Source of the DNA: Halomonas alimentaria
GTDB taxonomy: Bacteria > Pseudomonadota > Gammaproteobacteria > Pseudomonadales > Halomonadaceae
Length of the DNA: 64,000 nucleotides
Assembly (NCBI RefSeq): GCF_009902005.1
Contig: NZ_WUTT01000001.1
Coordinates: forward strand, 2,508,227 to 2,572,226
Reading direction: 5' to 3'
Shown: positions 40,411 through 50,753 of the stretch, piece after piece
How positions within the stretch are numbered: position 1 is the stretch's first letter
Layout: every line of letters begins with the position of its first letter
Program-made: the position numbers and the translations under genes
The notes under the pieces: generated by a model
What the model saw: only the letters and a program-made list of their open reading frames with translations
Databases searched by the model: none
What the model was told of the DNA's origin: nothing

Positions 40411-41492
40411 CAGCGCACCTTGAGGGTGGCCAGCCCGATCAGCACCAGCACCACGGTGATGATCCAGAAGCGCACGATGACCCGCGGCTCCGGCCAGCCC
40501 TTGAGCTCGTAATGGTGGTGCAGCGGCGCCATCCGGAAGATGCGCCGACCGGTGAGCTTGTAGGACGCCACCTGCAGGATCACCGAGACGGTCTCCATCA
40601 CGAAGATACCGCCCATGATGAACAGAACGATCTCCTGGCGCACGATCACCGCCACCACGCCGAGGGCCGCGCCCAGGGCCAGCGCCCCCACGTCGCCCAT
40701 GAACACCTGGGCCGGATAGGTGTTGAACCACAGGAAGCCCAGGCCGGCGCCGGCGATGGTGGCACAGAACACGGCGAGCTCACCGGCCCCGGGAATCCCC
40801 GGGATCTGCAGATATTCGGCAAACACCGCATTGCCGCTGGCATAGGCGAAGATCCCCAGCCCCATGGCCACCAGCACGGTGGGCATGATCGCCAGGCCAT
40901 CGAGGCCGTCGGTAAGGTTGACGGCGTTGGAGCTGCCGACGATCACCAGATAGGCCAGCACCACGTAGAAGAGCCCCAGCGGCAACACGAACTCCTTGAA
41001 CAGCGGCACGATCAGGCTGGTCTCCACCGGCGAGGCGGCGGTGACATAGAGCAGCACCGCCGCCGCCAGGCCGATCACCGACTGCCAGAGATATTTCCAG
41101 CGAGCCGGCAGGCCGCGCGGATTCTTCTCCACGACCTTGCGGTAATCATCGACCCACCCGATGGCACCGAAGCCCAGGGTCACGGCCAGCACGACCCACA
41201 CATAATGGTTGGCCAGGTCTCCCCACAGCAGGGTACTGACGGCGATGGCCATCAGGATCATGGCGCCGCCCATGGTCGGGGTGCCCGCCTTGGAGAGATG
41301 CGACTGGGGACCATCGTCACGCACCGCCTGGCCGATCTGCCCCTCGACCAGCCGGCGGATCATCACCGGGCCGAGCCACAGGCAGAGCACCAGGGCGGTG
41401 ATGGTGGCGAGGATCATCCTCAGCGTGAGGTATTCGAAGACATTGAAGGCACTGAAGTACTGCGCCAGGAATTCAGCCAGATAGAGAAGCAT
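40410..41492 (-). CDS. mraY: Phospho-N-acetylmuramoyl-pentapeptide transferase MraY
   Basis: A 360-residue integral membrane enzyme (E. coli 360) that forms lipid I on undecaprenyl phosphate. About ten transmembrane helices; conserved loops GTPTMGG, DDYRK with the catalytic acidic pair, [24 protein letters not shown] and the [14 protein letters not shown] end are all present. It is preceded by murF with a 9-nt gap and followed by murD with a 1-nt overlap. Confidence 0.98.
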   Translation of the reverse strand: MLLYLAEFLAQYFSAFNVFEYLTLRMILATITALVLCLWLGPVMIRRLVEGQIGQAVRDDGPQSHLSKAGTPTMGGAMILMAIAVSTLLWGDLANHYVWVVLAVTLGFGAIGWVDDYRKVVEKNPRGLPARWKYLWQSVIGLAAAVLLYVTAASPVETSLIVPLFKEFVLPLGLFYVVLAYLVIVGSSNAVNLTDGLDGLAIMPTVLVAMGLGIFAYASGNAVFAEYLQIPGIPGAGELAVFCATIAGAGLGFLWFNTYPAQVFMGDVGALALGAALGVVAVIVRQEIVLFIMGGIFVMETVSVILQVASYKLTGRRIFRMAPLHHHYELKGWPEPRVIVRFWIITVVLVLIGLATLKVR

Positions 41493-41501
41493 GTATCACG
41501 T

Positions 41502-42869
41502 TCACCGTGTTGTGTCCTCGCGCAGTGCCGCCACCACCTGCTCCATGGCGACACTCCGCGACCCCTTGACCAGCACGCTGGCGCCGGGGGGAAGATGATC
41601 CAGCGCGTGGCGCACCAGCGCCTCGCGGCCGTCGAAATGGCACCCGCCTTCACCGAAGGCATGGCTGGCGGGGCGTGCCGCCTCGCCAAGGGTGCCCAGG
41701 AAGTCGATCCCCAGTTCCCGTGCGTGGCGCCCGATCTCGGCGTGCAACGCCGCGGACGCCTCTCCCAACTCTCCCATGGCACCCAGCAGGCACCAGCGCG
41801 GCGCTGGCAGGCTGCCCAGCAGCTCGAGTGCGGCCTTCACCGCACCGGGGTTGGCGTTATAGCTGTCATCGATGATTCGGGTGGCGCGGATGCCCGCCAC
41901 CACGGCCTGGCGGCCGGCCATCGGCTCGACCGCCGCGAGGCCTGCCAGCACATCGCTGACGGAGGCCCCCATGGCCAGGGCCGCCGCCGCCGCGGCCAGG
42001 GCATTGGCCACGCTGTGGCGTCCCATCAGTCGCAGACTGACATCGCCAAGCTCGTGGTCGTCGACGACAAGCGTGAAAGCATAGCGCCCGAGGGCATCTG
42101 CGACCAGTGAACGCGCCGTGACCCTGGCGCCCTCGGCCAGCCCGAAGTCGAGCACCTCGCGCGGGGCGGCCAGCTGGCTCCAGGTGGCGAAGTAGGTATC
42201 GTCGCGGTTGAGCACCGCCACGCCGTCCGCGGGCAGGCCGGCGATAATCTCCGCCTTGGCCTGGGCGATCTGCCCCATGCCTCCGAACTCGCCGACATGG
42301 GCACCGGTAACGTTGGTGATCACTGCCACTCGAGGTTCGGCCAGGCCTACCGTCCAGGCGATCTCGCCCAGATGATTGGCCCCCAGCTCCACCACCGCCT
42401 GGCGGTGGGCCGGGGTCAGCTCGAGCAGGGTCAGCGGCGCCCCGAAGTCGTTGTTGAGGTTGCCGCGCGTGGCCAGCGTCGCCCCGTGGCGGTTGAGGAT
42501 TGCCGCCAACAGCTCCTTGACGGTGGTCTTGCCGCTGTTGCCCGTCACCGCCGCCACCGGGCCACCCCAGGCGCGACGACGGGCACGGCCCAACAGACCC
42601 AGGGCGAGGCGGGTATCGGCCACCACCAGCTGGGGCAGCGGATCATCCACCGCCCGCTCGACCACGGCGGCCACGGCCCCCGCCTCGCGGGCCTCGGCCA
42701 GGAAGTCATGGGCATCGAAGCGCTCGCCGCGCAGCGCGACGAAGAGCGCCCCCGCCGCGACCTTGCGGGTATCGGTAACGATCGCGTCCACCGGCAGGTC
42801 CTCGGCCGGGATTGCGATCCCCAGGGCCTCGGCCACCTCGGCCAGGCTGGACAGCCCGCAGCGGCTCAT
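41502..42869 (-). CDS. murF: UDP-MurNAc-tripeptide--D-alanyl-D-alanine ligase
   Basis: A 455-residue ligase attaching D-Ala-D-Ala. Signatures: DTRKVAAGALFVALRGERFDAHDF, the ATP loop TGNSGKTTVKELLAAIL, the GNLNNDFGAPLTLL segment, and DDSYNANPGAVKAAL. ATG at 42869 overlaps the murE stop (TGATG); the open frame continues upstream only as an antecedent within murE. Confidence 0.97.
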   Translation of the reverse strand: MSRCGLSSLAEVAEALGIAIPAEDLPVDAIVTDTRKVAAGALFVALRGERFDAHDFLAEAREAGAVAAVVERAVDDPLPQLVVADTRLALGLLGRARRRAWGGPVAAVTGNSGKTTVKELLAAILNRHGATLATRGNLNNDFGAPLTLLELTPAHRQAVVELGANHLGEIAWTVGLAEPRVAVITNVTGAHVGEFGGMGQIAQAKAEIIAGLPADGVAVLNRDDTYFATWSQLAAPREVLDFGLAEGARVTARSLVADALGRYAFTLVVDDHELGDVSLRLMGRHSVANALAAAAAALAMGASVSDVLAGLAAVEPMAGRQAVVAGIRATRIIDDSYNANPGAVKAALELLGSLPAPRWCLLGAMGELGEASAALHAEIGRHARELGIDFLGTLGEAARPASHAFGEGGCHFDGREALVRHALDHLPPGASVLVKGSRSVAMEQVVAALREDTTR

Positions 42870-44371
42870 CACGCCCCCTCCCCCTTGCCGCGAGCCGCCA
42901 GCGACTGCTCGGCCACCTCGCGGTCGTCGAAGGGGTGGCGCACGCCGGCGATCTCCTGGTAGTTCTCGTGGCCCTTGCCGGCGATCAGCACCACATCGTC
43001 GGGGCCCGCCTCGGCCAGGGTGCGGCGGATGGCCGCCGCGCGCCCGGCGATATCCCAGGTCCTTTGACGGGCCGCCTCGCTCAGGCCAGCCATCATCTGC
43101 TCGCGGATGGAGGCCGGCGCCTCGCCGCGGGGGTTGTCGTCGGTGACCACCAGGCGGTCGGCGTGGCGCTCGGCGGCGGCGGCCATGGGTGCCCGCTTGC
43201 CGGGATCGCGATCGCCGCCACAGCCGAACAGGCACCAGAGCCGGCCCTGGCCGGGCAGGTGGTCGAGCAACGCCGACAGGGCGTTGTCCAGGGCATCAGG
43301 GGTATGCGCATAGTCGATCACCACCGTGGGCATCCCGGGCCGTGCCAGGATCTCCATGCGCCCGGGCACCGGTGCGAGATGCTCCACCGCCTCGCACAGT
43401 GCCTCGAGGTCGTGCCCCAGCCCGAGCAGCGTGGCCATGGCCAGCAGCACGTTGTCGAGGTTGAAGCGCCCCACCAGCGGCAGTGCCAGCTCGCGCTCGC
43501 CCTGGGGTGTGGCGATCAGGGCGCGCTGACCGGTGGCATGGGGGAAGCGCTCCAGCACGCGCAGGGTCACCGCCTCGTCATGTCCGGTGGCGAGTACCCG
43601 CACGCCGGCGGACAGGCCGGCCAACATCAGCCGGGCCAGGGGGTCATCGCCATTGACCACGGCGAGCTCGAGCTCGGGCCTGCGAAACAGCCGCGCCTTG
43701 GCGGCGGCATAGGCGGCCATGCTGCCGTGGTAGTCGAGGTGGTCGCGGCTCAGGTTGGTGAAGACCGCGGCCTGCACCCGGCAGCCATCGAGGCGGCCCT
43801 GCTCCAGGGCATGCGAGGAGACCTCCATGGCCACCCGCGTGACGCCGTCGTCGGCGAGCTCGGCAAGCGAGGCCTGCAGCGCCAGGGGCCCCGGAGTCGT
43901 CAATCCGGCGTCGACCAGTTGACCGGGGCGGCCGTTGCCGAGGGTGCCGGTCACCGCGGCATCGACGCCCAGCGACCGGCTCAGCTCGGCGATGTAATGG
44001 GTCACCGAGCTCTTGCCGTTGGTGCCGGTGACACCGACCAGCTCGAGGGAATCGGGCACGCCGTAGAGCAGGCGGCCGAGCTCTCCCAGGCGTTCGCGCA
44101 GGCCCTCGAGCGGCACTACCCGCGGGTCGGTGAGGCATCCGCGGCCGTCACCCGAGTGGCAGAGCACCCGCAGCGCACCGCCGGCCAGGGCCTGGTCGAT
44201 GAAGTCGCGCCCGTCCACCGCCACCCCGGGCACCGCGACAAAGACATCGCCCGTCGCCACCCGCCGGCTGTCGGTCTCCAGGCGGGTCTCCCCCTCGCCT
44301 TGCGTGACGAACGCGTGGTCGGGCCAGAGCCGCGACAGGGTGGCGTCCAGGCGGGAGAGCGTTATCGACAT
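42869..44371 (-). CDS. murE: UDP-MurNAc-L-Ala-D-Glu--2,6-diaminopimelate ligase
   Basis: A 500-residue ligase. The ATP loop is GVTGTNGKSSVTHYIA, the carbamylated-lysine region is YAAAKARLF, and the DNPR motif (TDDNPRGEAPASI), which recognises meso-diaminopimelate, predicts DAP-type peptidoglycan as in other Gram-negatives. DYAHTPDAL and CGGDRDPGKRAPM are also present. ATG at 44371 gives the family start (MSITLSRLDATL); it lies 43 nt after ftsI. Confidence 0.97.
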   Translation of the reverse strand: MSITLSRLDATLSRLWPDHAFVTQGEGETRLETDSRRVATGDVFVAVPGVAVDGRDFIDQALAGGALRVLCHSGDGRGCLTDPRVVPLEGLRERLGELGRLLYGVPDSLELVGVTGTNGKSSVTHYIAELSRSLGVDAAVTGTLGNGRPGQLVDAGLTTPGPLALQASLAELADDGVTRVAMEVSSHALEQGRLDGCRVQAAVFTNLSRDHLDYHGSMAAYAAAKARLFRRPELELAVVNGDDPLARLMLAGLSAGVRVLATGHDEAVTLRVLERFPHATGQRALIATPQGERELALPLVGRFNLDNVLLAMATLLGLGHDLEALCEAVEHLAPVPGRMEILARPGMPTVVIDYAHTPDALDNALSALLDHLPGQGRLWCLFGCGGDRDPGKRAPMAAAAERHADRLVVTDDNPRGEAPASIREQMMAGLSEAARQRTWDIAGRAAAIRRTLAEAGPDDVVLIAGKGHENYQEIAGVRHPFDDREVAEQSLAARGKGEGA

Positions 44372-44414
44372 GACAGGGCTCGCTTCAGGCGGTCGGTTGG
44401 CAGGAGGGGTTCGC

Positions 44415-46136
44415 TCATTCGTCCTCCGGGACGTGACGCTGGTCGGGGGGTACATCGAGCAGGCGCAGGGCACTGCCGGCGACGCGCGAGAACACCGGTG
44501 CCGCCACCGCACCACCGTAGTAGGAGTCGCCCCGCGGGTGGTCGATCATCACCACCGCCACGATGCGCGGGTTGCTGACCGGGGCGATGCCCACGAAGAA
44601 GCCGCGATAGGCGTTCTCCTGGTAACCCCCGGCGCCGGTCTTGCGCACCGTGCCGGTCTTGCCGGCGACACGATAGCCCGGCACCTCGGCTCGCCGGGCA
44701 CCGGTATCCGGCTCGACGACCTTATCCATCATTTCCAGGACCTGGCGAGCGACCTCGGGCGAGATGACCTGCTCCCCCGTGACGGGCTCGTCGAGGCGCA
44801 GCAGTGACGGCGGCAGCAGGCGCCCCTGGTTGGCGATGGCAGTAAAGGCACTGGCCAGCTGGAGCGGCGTGACCGAAAGTCCGTAGCCGTAGGAGAGCGC
44901 CGCCCACTGGCTGCTCGACCAGCGCACCGGTGCCGGCACCTCCCCGGTCGCCTCGCCGGGAAAGCCGGTACCCGGTGCCTGGCCGAAGCCCAGGCGGCGA
45001 TAGAGCTGGGGCACCACCGGCTCGTCATAGCGCAGCACCAGCTTGGACATGCCGATATTGGAGGACTTCTCGAGGATACCGGCGAGGTCGAGCTCGCCGT
45101 AGTTGCGTATATCGCGGATGGTGAAGCGGTCGATCCGCATCCAGCCGGGGGAGGTATCCACCACGGTGGAGGGAGACAGGTCGCCGGCATCGAGCATGGC
45201 CGCCATGGCCAGCGGCTTGACCACCGAGCCGGGCTCGTAGGGGTCGACGATGACTCGGTTGCGCAGCCCCTGGGGATCAAGCCCGGCACGGTTGTTGGGG
45301 TTGTAGGAGGGCTGGTTGGCCATGGCCAGCACCTCGCCGGTGCGCGCATCCAGCATCACCACCACGCCACCATCGGCATCCTGCTCGGCCACCGCGGCCT
45401 TGAGCTCACGGTAGGCCATGTACTGGAGGCGCTGGTCGATGGAAAGCGTCAGCTCGCCACCGGGCTTGGCCTCGCGCAGCACCTCGAGGTCACGCACCAG
45501 GCGTCCGCGCCGGTCCTTGAGCACGCGGCGCAGCCCGGGGGTGCCCGCCAGGTAGGGCTGATAGGCCAGCTCGAGCCCCTCCTGCCCCACGTCGTCGACG
45601 TTGGTCACCCCCAGCAGCTGGGCGGCCACCTCGCCGGCCGGGTAGTAGCGCTTGTACTCGTCCTGGCCGTAGACGCCGGGCACACGCAGGTCGAGGACCC
45701 GCTGGGCCGCCTCGGGGGTCAGCTGACGGCGCAGGTACATGAACTCGCGCTCGGCATAACGCGCCAGCCGCTCGTTGAGGGTCTCCAGCTCCATGCCCAG
45801 CGCCGAGGCCAGCTGGACACGCTGGATGGGGTCATCGGGCACATCCTGGGGGTTGGCCCACAGGGTCACCACCGGGGTGGAGATGGCCAGCGGTTCGCCG
45901 TGACGGTCGGCGATCATGCCGCGGTGGGCAGGCAGCGAGTCGGTGCGCAGGGTACGGGCATCGCCCTGCCCCTGCAGGAAGGGGCGGTCGACCACGTGCA
46001 GGATGACCACACGCCCCACCAGCAGCCCCAGCCCGAGCAGCACCATTCCCAGCATCACGACATAGCGCAGCCGCCCCATGGGCACGCCGGGCGGGCGACG
46101 ACGCGGCGACACACCGCTGCGAACTTCGGTATTCAT
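44415..46136 (-). CDS. ftsI: Septal peptidoglycan transpeptidase FtsI (PBP3)
   Basis: A 573-residue class B penicillin-binding protein, the transpeptidase partner of FtsW. One N-terminal transmembrane helix (about residues 23-43) follows a basic cytoplasmic tail. Dimerisation-domain motif RGMIADRHGEPLA, then active-site SxxK in EPGSVVKPL (about residue 300), SSN, and KTGTVRK are all intact. ATG at 46136 overlaps the ftsL stop (ATGA). Confidence 0.98.
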   Translation of the reverse strand: MNTEVRSGVSPRRRPPGVPMGRLRYVVMLGMVLLGLGLLVGRVVILHVVDRPFLQGQGDARTLRTDSLPAHRGMIADRHGEPLAISTPVVTLWANPQDVPDDPIQRVQLASALGMELETLNERLARYAEREFMYLRRQLTPEAAQRVLDLRVPGVYGQDEYKRYYPAGEVAAQLLGVTNVDDVGQEGLELAYQPYLAGTPGLRRVLKDRRGRLVRDLEVLREAKPGGELTLSIDQRLQYMAYRELKAAVAEQDADGGVVVMLDARTGEVLAMANQPSYNPNNRAGLDPQGLRNRVIVDPYEPGSVVKPLAMAAMLDAGDLSPSTVVDTSPGWMRIDRFTIRDIRNYGELDLAGILEKSSNIGMSKLVLRYDEPVVPQLYRRLGFGQAPGTGFPGEATGEVPAPVRWSSSQWAALSYGYGLSVTPLQLASAFTAIANQGRLLPPSLLRLDEPVTGEQVISPEVARQVLEMMDKVVEPDTGARRAEVPGYRVAGKTGTVRKTGAGGYQENAYRGFFVGIAPVSNPRIVAVVMIDHPRGDSYYGGAVAAPVFSRVAGSALRLLDVPPDQRHVPEDE

Positions 46137-46456
46137 CGCCGGATCACCTCCACCTCGTCCACGCCGGGCAGGCGCATCTCCAGGCGCTCCACGGCCAGGC
46201 GCTCGATGCGGGCCGGCGACGACCAGGCACTCTCCTCGAGGAGCAGCTGACCCCACTCGGTCTGCAGCTGCTGCTGCTCGCGTTCGAGCTGCTGCAGGGC
46301 GGCGTACTCCTCACGGGTCAGGTGGCTGATGGCGATCACTGCCAGGGCGCTGGCCAGGCAGCCGGCCAGCAGCAGAAGCACCAGCAGCGCGCGCGGGTTC
46401 AGGCGCAGCGCCGAGGGCCAGGCGAGACGAGCGGTAAACGACCTTCCCTGTGTCAT
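46133..46456 (-). CDS. ftsL: Cell division protein FtsL
   Basis: A 107-residue bitopic protein: basic N-terminus, transmembrane helix at about 22-42 (ALLVLLLLAGCLASALAVIAI) and a periplasmic leucine-zipper-like coiled coil (about 47-80) that pairs with FtsB. It is a subunit of FtsQBL, which activates FtsWI. ATG at 46456 is chosen over a GTG at 46474 because GGAGTCGGC lies directly before it. It lies between rsmH and ftsI as in other gammaproteobacteria. Confidence 0.94.
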   Translation of the reverse strand: MTQGRSFTARLAWPSALRLNPRALLVLLLLAGCLASALAVIAISHLTREEYAALQQLEREQQQLQTEWGQLLLEESAWSSPARIERLAVERLEMRLPGVDEVEVIRR

Positions 46457-46484
46457 GCCGACTCCTTCCTTCACTGTCGCATGC

Positions 46485-47438
46485 TCAATAGCGCTTGCGC
46501 GCGACGCGCATCACCGCGCTGCGTGCGCGGGGGTTCTCCTTGACCTCCGACTCCCCGGGACGCTGGGCCTTGCCCACCGCCTCCAGGCGACGCTCGAGCT
46601 GCTCGTCGCGAATCGGGATGCCCCGGGGCAGGTGGGTGTCACCCCGCACATGGTGCCGGATGAAACGCTTGACCCGACGATCCTCCAGGGAGTGAAAGCT
46701 GATCACCACCAGGTGGCCACCCGGGGCCAGCGCCTCCAGCGCCGCCTCCAGAGCCGCGTCGAGCTGCTCGAGCTCGCCGTTAACCTGGATGCGCAGGGCC
46801 TGGAAGACCCGCGTCGCGGGGTGCTTGTGCTTCTCCCAGGCGGGGTGGGCGGTCTTGACCACCTCGGCCAGGTCGGCGGTGCGCTCGAAGCGTCGCTCGG
46901 TGCGTCGCGCGAGAATCGCCCTGGCCAGGCGCCGGGCATAGCGCTCCTCGCCGTACTCCTTGAACACCCGAGACAGCTCGGCCTCGCCGGCGCGGGCAAT
47001 GAAGCCCGCCGCGCTCTCGCCTCGGGTCGGATCCATGCGCATGTCCAGCGGGCCGTCGCGCAGGAAGCTGAAGCCGCGCTCGGGATCGTCGAGCTGGGGA
47101 GAGGAGACGCCGATATCGAGCAGCACCCCGGCCAGCCGACCATGCAGCTCATGGGCACGGGCGACCTCGTCGAGGCGGGCGAATTCGGCACGCTCGATGG
47201 TGAAGCGCGGGTCATCGATGGCGGCTGCCTCGGCAATCGCCTGAGGGTCACGATCGATGGCCAGCAGCCTGCCCCGGGGCGAGAGGCGCGACAGGATCTC
47301 CCGCGAGTGGCCGCCGCGACCGAAGGTACCGTCGAGATAGGCACCATCGGAATCGTGGACCAGGGCATCGACCGCACCGTCGAGCAGCACGCTGGCGTGG
47401 CGAAAACCCCGCGGGGGTGTATCAGGGGCGGACTGCAT
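46485..47438 (-). CDS. rsmH: 16S rRNA (cytosine-1402-N4)-methyltransferase RsmH
   Basis: A 317-residue SAM-dependent methyltransferase (MraW), first gene of the division cluster here. Motifs: [23 protein letters not shown] (SAM loop), [31 protein letters not shown] and [16 protein letters not shown] at 47438 gives the usual N-terminus. mraZ, which normally precedes it, is missing: only 52 nt separate it from the rnpB 3' end. Confidence 0.97.
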   Translation of the reverse strand: MQSAPDTPPRGFRHASVLLDGAVDALVHDSDGAYLDGTFGRGGHSREILSRLSPRGRLLAIDRDPQAIAEAAAIDDPRFTIERAEFARLDEVARAHELHGRLAGVLLDIGVSSPQLDDPERGFSFLRDGPLDMRMDPTRGESAAGFIARAGEAELSRVFKEYGEERYARRLARAILARRTERRFERTADLAEVVKTAHPAWEKHKHPATRVFQALRIQVNGELEQLDAALEAALEALAPGGHLVVISFHSLEDRRVKRFIRHHVRGDTHLPRGIPIRDEQLERRLEAVGKAQRPGESEVKENPRARSAVMRVARKRY

Positions 47439-47490
47439 GCGCTTATCGATCCACGGTGGGGCGACGGAGAGTTCCGCCGCCGGACTGAAA

Positions 47491-47848
<358 letters not shown>

Positions 47849-47853
47849 CGGCA

Positions 47854-47882
47854 AGGATACCAGTGCCTCGGGCTGCCCTCAA
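47854..47882 (-). promoter_or_regulatory. Sigma-70 promoter of rnpB
   Basis: TTGAGG (47877-47882), a 17-nt spacer and TATCCT (47854-47859) end 6 nt before the mapped 5' end of the RNA, the expected distance. Confidence 0.7.
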
Positions 47883-47941
47883 TGTCGACCCATCCTGTCC
47901 CAGGGCATTCGCAGTTACCGACAGAGAGATAGCGAAAGGCG

Positions 47942-48037
47942 CCGGGGACAGGTCGAAGAGGGGGTCCAAGGACCAGGGATGGCCGAGGTAGCCTACAAGG
48001 AAGTACTCGTAGCGCCCCTTCGGAGGCCTGTCGCCGG
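47942..48037. repeat. 96-bp long imperfect inverted-repeat element
   Basis: Outer arms CCGGGGACAGG and CCTGTCGCCGG (10 of 11 pair) continue inward as CGAAGAGGGG and CCCCTTCG. The inside holds CCAAGGACCAGGGATGG and a CTACAAGGAAGTACTCGTAG near-palindrome. It fills much of the 47883-48092 gap between rnpB and rsmI, where I see no gene. The structure looks like a mobile or dispersed intergenic repeat; I recall similar elements in Halomonas genomes, but no second copy was seen in this window. Confidence 0.5.
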
Positions 48038-48092
48038 AACAGCCTTGAGTGGAGCTGCCATCTGCAATAGCCCTGCATCCTGTCCACCCGCC

Positions 48093-48950
48093 CTACCCCT
48101 GCTCCTTCAACGCCAAGGCGCGGGCATACCAGGCCTTCTTGGCGCCCCCCAGCACACGCGACGCCACCGCCGCAGTCTGCTTGACGCCGGCGCCCTCGGC
48201 CAGCAGCGCCGCGAGCAGCGCCTCCCCCTCCACTTCGCCGCCGGCGCCCTTCTCGCGCGGCGGCGCACCGGCCACCATCACCACGAACTCGCCGCGGGCC
48301 TGGTTGGGGTCCTCCTCCATGCGCCGGGACAGCTCGGCGGCGCTGCCCTCCAGAAAGGTCTCGAAGGCCTTGGTCAGCTCCCGCGCCAGCACCAGGCGAC
48401 GCTCGCCGAATACCGTCCCGATATCCGTCAGGGTGTCGCGAATGCGATGCGGCGATTCATAGAAGACCAGGGTCTCGCTGCGCGTCGACAGCTCCTCGAG
48501 CTGCGCGCGACGCGCCCCGCCCTTGGCCGGCAGGAAGCCATGGAAGGTGAAGCGGTCGGTAGGCAAGCCCGCGGCCGAGAGAGCGGCGACCAGCGCACAG
48601 GCACCGGGAACCGGCACGATGCGCCGCCCCCGGGCGCGCAACTCGCGCACCAGCACGAAGCCGGGGTCGCTGATCAGCGGCGTACCGGCATCGGAGACCA
48701 GGGCGATGGACTCGCCGGCGGCCAGGCGGGCGTCCAGCTGCTCGACCCGCGCCGCCTCGTTATGCTCATGCAGCGACAGCATGGGCACCTGCACCCCCAG
48801 GTGGCGCAGCAGGCGTGCGGTGTGCCGGGTGTCCTCGGCGGCGACCAGCGCCACCTCGGCCAGCACCCCGGCGGCACGCGGGCTCAGGTCGGCCAGATTC
48901 CCAATCGGCGTGGCGACCACGTACAATGAAGCAGAGTTCGGTTCTGACAC
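48093..48950 (-). CDS. rsmI: 16S rRNA (cytidine-1402-2'-O)-methyltransferase RsmI
   Basis: A 285-residue tetrapyrrole-methylase-fold enzyme that methylates the ribose of C1402, the same nucleotide whose base is modified by RsmH encoded 0.7 kb away. Family motifs: YVVATPIGNLADLSPRA, AAEDTRHTARLL, SLHEHNE, VSDAGTPLISDPG, VPGACALVAALSAAG and FYESPHRI. It is divergent from lpoA with a 51-bp gap, which must carry both start regions. Confidence 0.97.
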   Translation of the reverse strand: MSEPNSASLYVVATPIGNLADLSPRAAGVLAEVALVAAEDTRHTARLLRHLGVQVPMLSLHEHNEAARVEQLDARLAAGESIALVSDAGTPLISDPGFVLVRELRARGRRIVPVPGACALVAALSAAGLPTDRFTFHGFLPAKGGARRAQLEELSTRSETLVFYESPHRIRDTLTDIGTVFGERRLVLARELTKAFETFLEGSAAELSRRMEEDPNQARGEFVVMVAGAPPREKGAGGEVEGEALLAALLAEGAGVKQTAAVASRVLGGAKKAWYARALALKEQG

Positions 48951-49001
48951 GTCGCCTCCTCGGCGGGCTCCCGATACGACGGATGAAGAAAGGAAGGATG
49001 C

Positions 49002-50753
49002 ATGCTCACACTCACACGCGGCCTGCTGGCCACCGCGCTACTCGCGCTGCTGCTGGCCGGCTGCGCCTACCAGCCGGGCATCGTCGAGCGCGTCACCGAT
49101 GATGACCCCGCGAGCCTGCTCGAGCAGGCCCAGCAACAGGAACCGGACCAGGCGGCGCGCACGCGGCTGGACGCGGCGGACATCCTAGCACGCCAGGGGG
49201 AGCGCACCCAGGCACTCGAGATCGCCCGCAATATCGACGATGCTCGCCTGGCCGGCGACCAGCGGGCGCGCTGGGCGCTGCTGCTGGCCGATCTCGGCGA
49301 GAGTGAAGGCAACCCCGAGGCGGTGATCCGCGCGACCCAGGACCTCGACGGCCTGGAGCTGAATCGTGGCCAGGCACTGGCCCTGCGCGAACAGCGGGGC
49401 CTGGCCCTGCTCGAGGTCGATGAGCCCCTTGCCGCCGCCGAGGCCCTGCTGGCAGTGCAGGCAGAGTCCGATGACGAGGCCCTCAACGACCCCATCTGGC
49501 GCGCCCTGGGGGGGCTCGATGGGCGCCGGCTGACCCGGTTAGGTGAACAGGGCGATGCCCTGACCCGCGGCTGGGTCGAGTTGAGCGAGACGGTGCGCAG
49601 CGGCGGTGGCGATATCGAGCGCCTGTTCCAGCGCCTGGATGACTGGCGCAGCCGCAATCAGCGCCACCCGGCGGCACGCCGACTGCCGGCAGACCTGCTC
49701 GCCCTGCGCGAGCTGAGCGGCCAGGAGGTACAGCATATCGCCGTGCTGCTGCCCGACTCCGGCCCCCTGTCACGAATCGCCGAGGCCGTCGCCGAGGGCA
49801 TTCGTACCCAGCACCGCCTGTCGAATGATGCCAATGTCCGCCTGAGCTTCATCGATGGCTCCTCCGGCAGCCTCGAGGCGCTCTATCGGGAAGCCGAGAA
49901 TCGCGGCGCCCAGGTAGTGATCGGCCCCCTCGACAAGGACCGGGTCAGCGAACTCGAGCGCCGCGACCGGGTGCCACTCCCCACCCTGGCGCTCAACTAC
50001 GGCAGGGGCGGCAGCAATCACGCCGAGGGGCTCTTCCAGTACGGCCTCTCCGCCGAGGACGAGGCCGCCCAGGCCGCCCAGCGCGCCTGGCGCGACGGGC
50101 ATCGCCGCGCCGCCCTGCTGGTACCTGACAACGACTGGGGGCGCCGCGTCGGCGAGGCCTTCTGGGATGAATGGCGCGCCCAGGGCGGGGAGGTCACCAA
50201 GGCGGTGCGCTACAACCCCGGCGCCGCCGCCACCGAAAGCACCCGTCGCGCCATCGCCGAGGCACGCCCCGACGCCCTGTTCATGCTGGCGCTTCCCGAC
50301 TACGCCCGCCAGGTACCACCGACCCTGGACTATTACGGCGCCGGCGACCTGCCGGTGTATGCCACCTCGCACCTGTTCAACGGGCAGCTCAATCCGCGCC
50401 TCGACGGCGACCTGGACGACGTGCTGTTCCTCGACATCCCCTGGCAGATCCCCGATGCCGCCGTGGGCGGCGAGGACGCCCTGCCCTTCTCCGCGAGCTA
50501 CCGCGCCCTGCGCGAGGAGGCGGACCCCAACCTCTTCCGCCTGAACGCCATGGGGGTCGACGCCTTCGAGCTGGCGCGGCGGCTGCCCCAGTTCCAGCTG
50601 GTGTCGGGCAGCGAGGTGTTCGGCGCCACCGGCACCCTGCGCCCGGGGCCCGACGGCCGTATCCAGCGTCAGCTGCCCTGGGCACGCTTTGTCAACGGCG
50701 TCCCTCAGCCGGTGCTGATCCCGGGGATCTTCGGTGATGAGCAGTCCCCGTAA
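49002..50753 (+). CDS. lpoA: Outer-membrane lipoprotein activator of PBP1a, LpoA
   Basis: A 583-residue lipoprotein that activates the bifunctional synthase PBP1a from the outer membrane. Signal peptide with lipobox LLAG-C21; the N-terminal half (about 30-245) is a TPR-like helical domain and the C-terminal half (about 245-575) a periplasmic-binding-protein-like domain (HIAVLLPDSGPLSRIAEAVAEG). AGGAAGG precedes the ATG. Gene order rsmI/lpoA-yraN-diaA-dolP is the same as E. coli yraL-yraP. Confidence 0.96.
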   Translation: MLTLTRGLLATALLALLLAGCAYQPGIVERVTDDDPASLLEQAQQQEPDQAARTRLDAADILARQGERTQALEIARNIDDARLAGDQRARWALLLADLGESEGNPEAVIRATQDLDGLELNRGQALALREQRGLALLEVDEPLAAAEALLAVQAESDDEALNDPIWRALGGLDGRRLTRLGEQGDALTRGWVELSETVRSGGGDIERLFQRLDDWRSRNQRHPAARRLPADLLALRELSGQEVQHIAVLLPDSGPLSRIAEAVAEGIRTQHRLSNDANVRLSFIDGSSGSLEALYREAENRGAQVVIGPLDKDRVSELERRDRVPLPTLALNYGRGGSNHAEGLFQYGLSAEDEAAQAAQRAWRDGHRRAALLVPDNDWGRRVGEAFWDEWRAQGGEVTKAVRYNPGAAATESTRRAIAEARPDALFMLALPDYARQVPPTLDYYGAGDLPVYATSHLFNGQLNPRLDGDLDDVLFLDIPWQIPDAAVGGEDALPFSASYRALREEADPNLFRLNAMGVDAFELARRLPQFQLVSGSEVFGATGTLRPGPDGRIQRQLPWARFVNGVPQPVLIPGIFGDEQSP

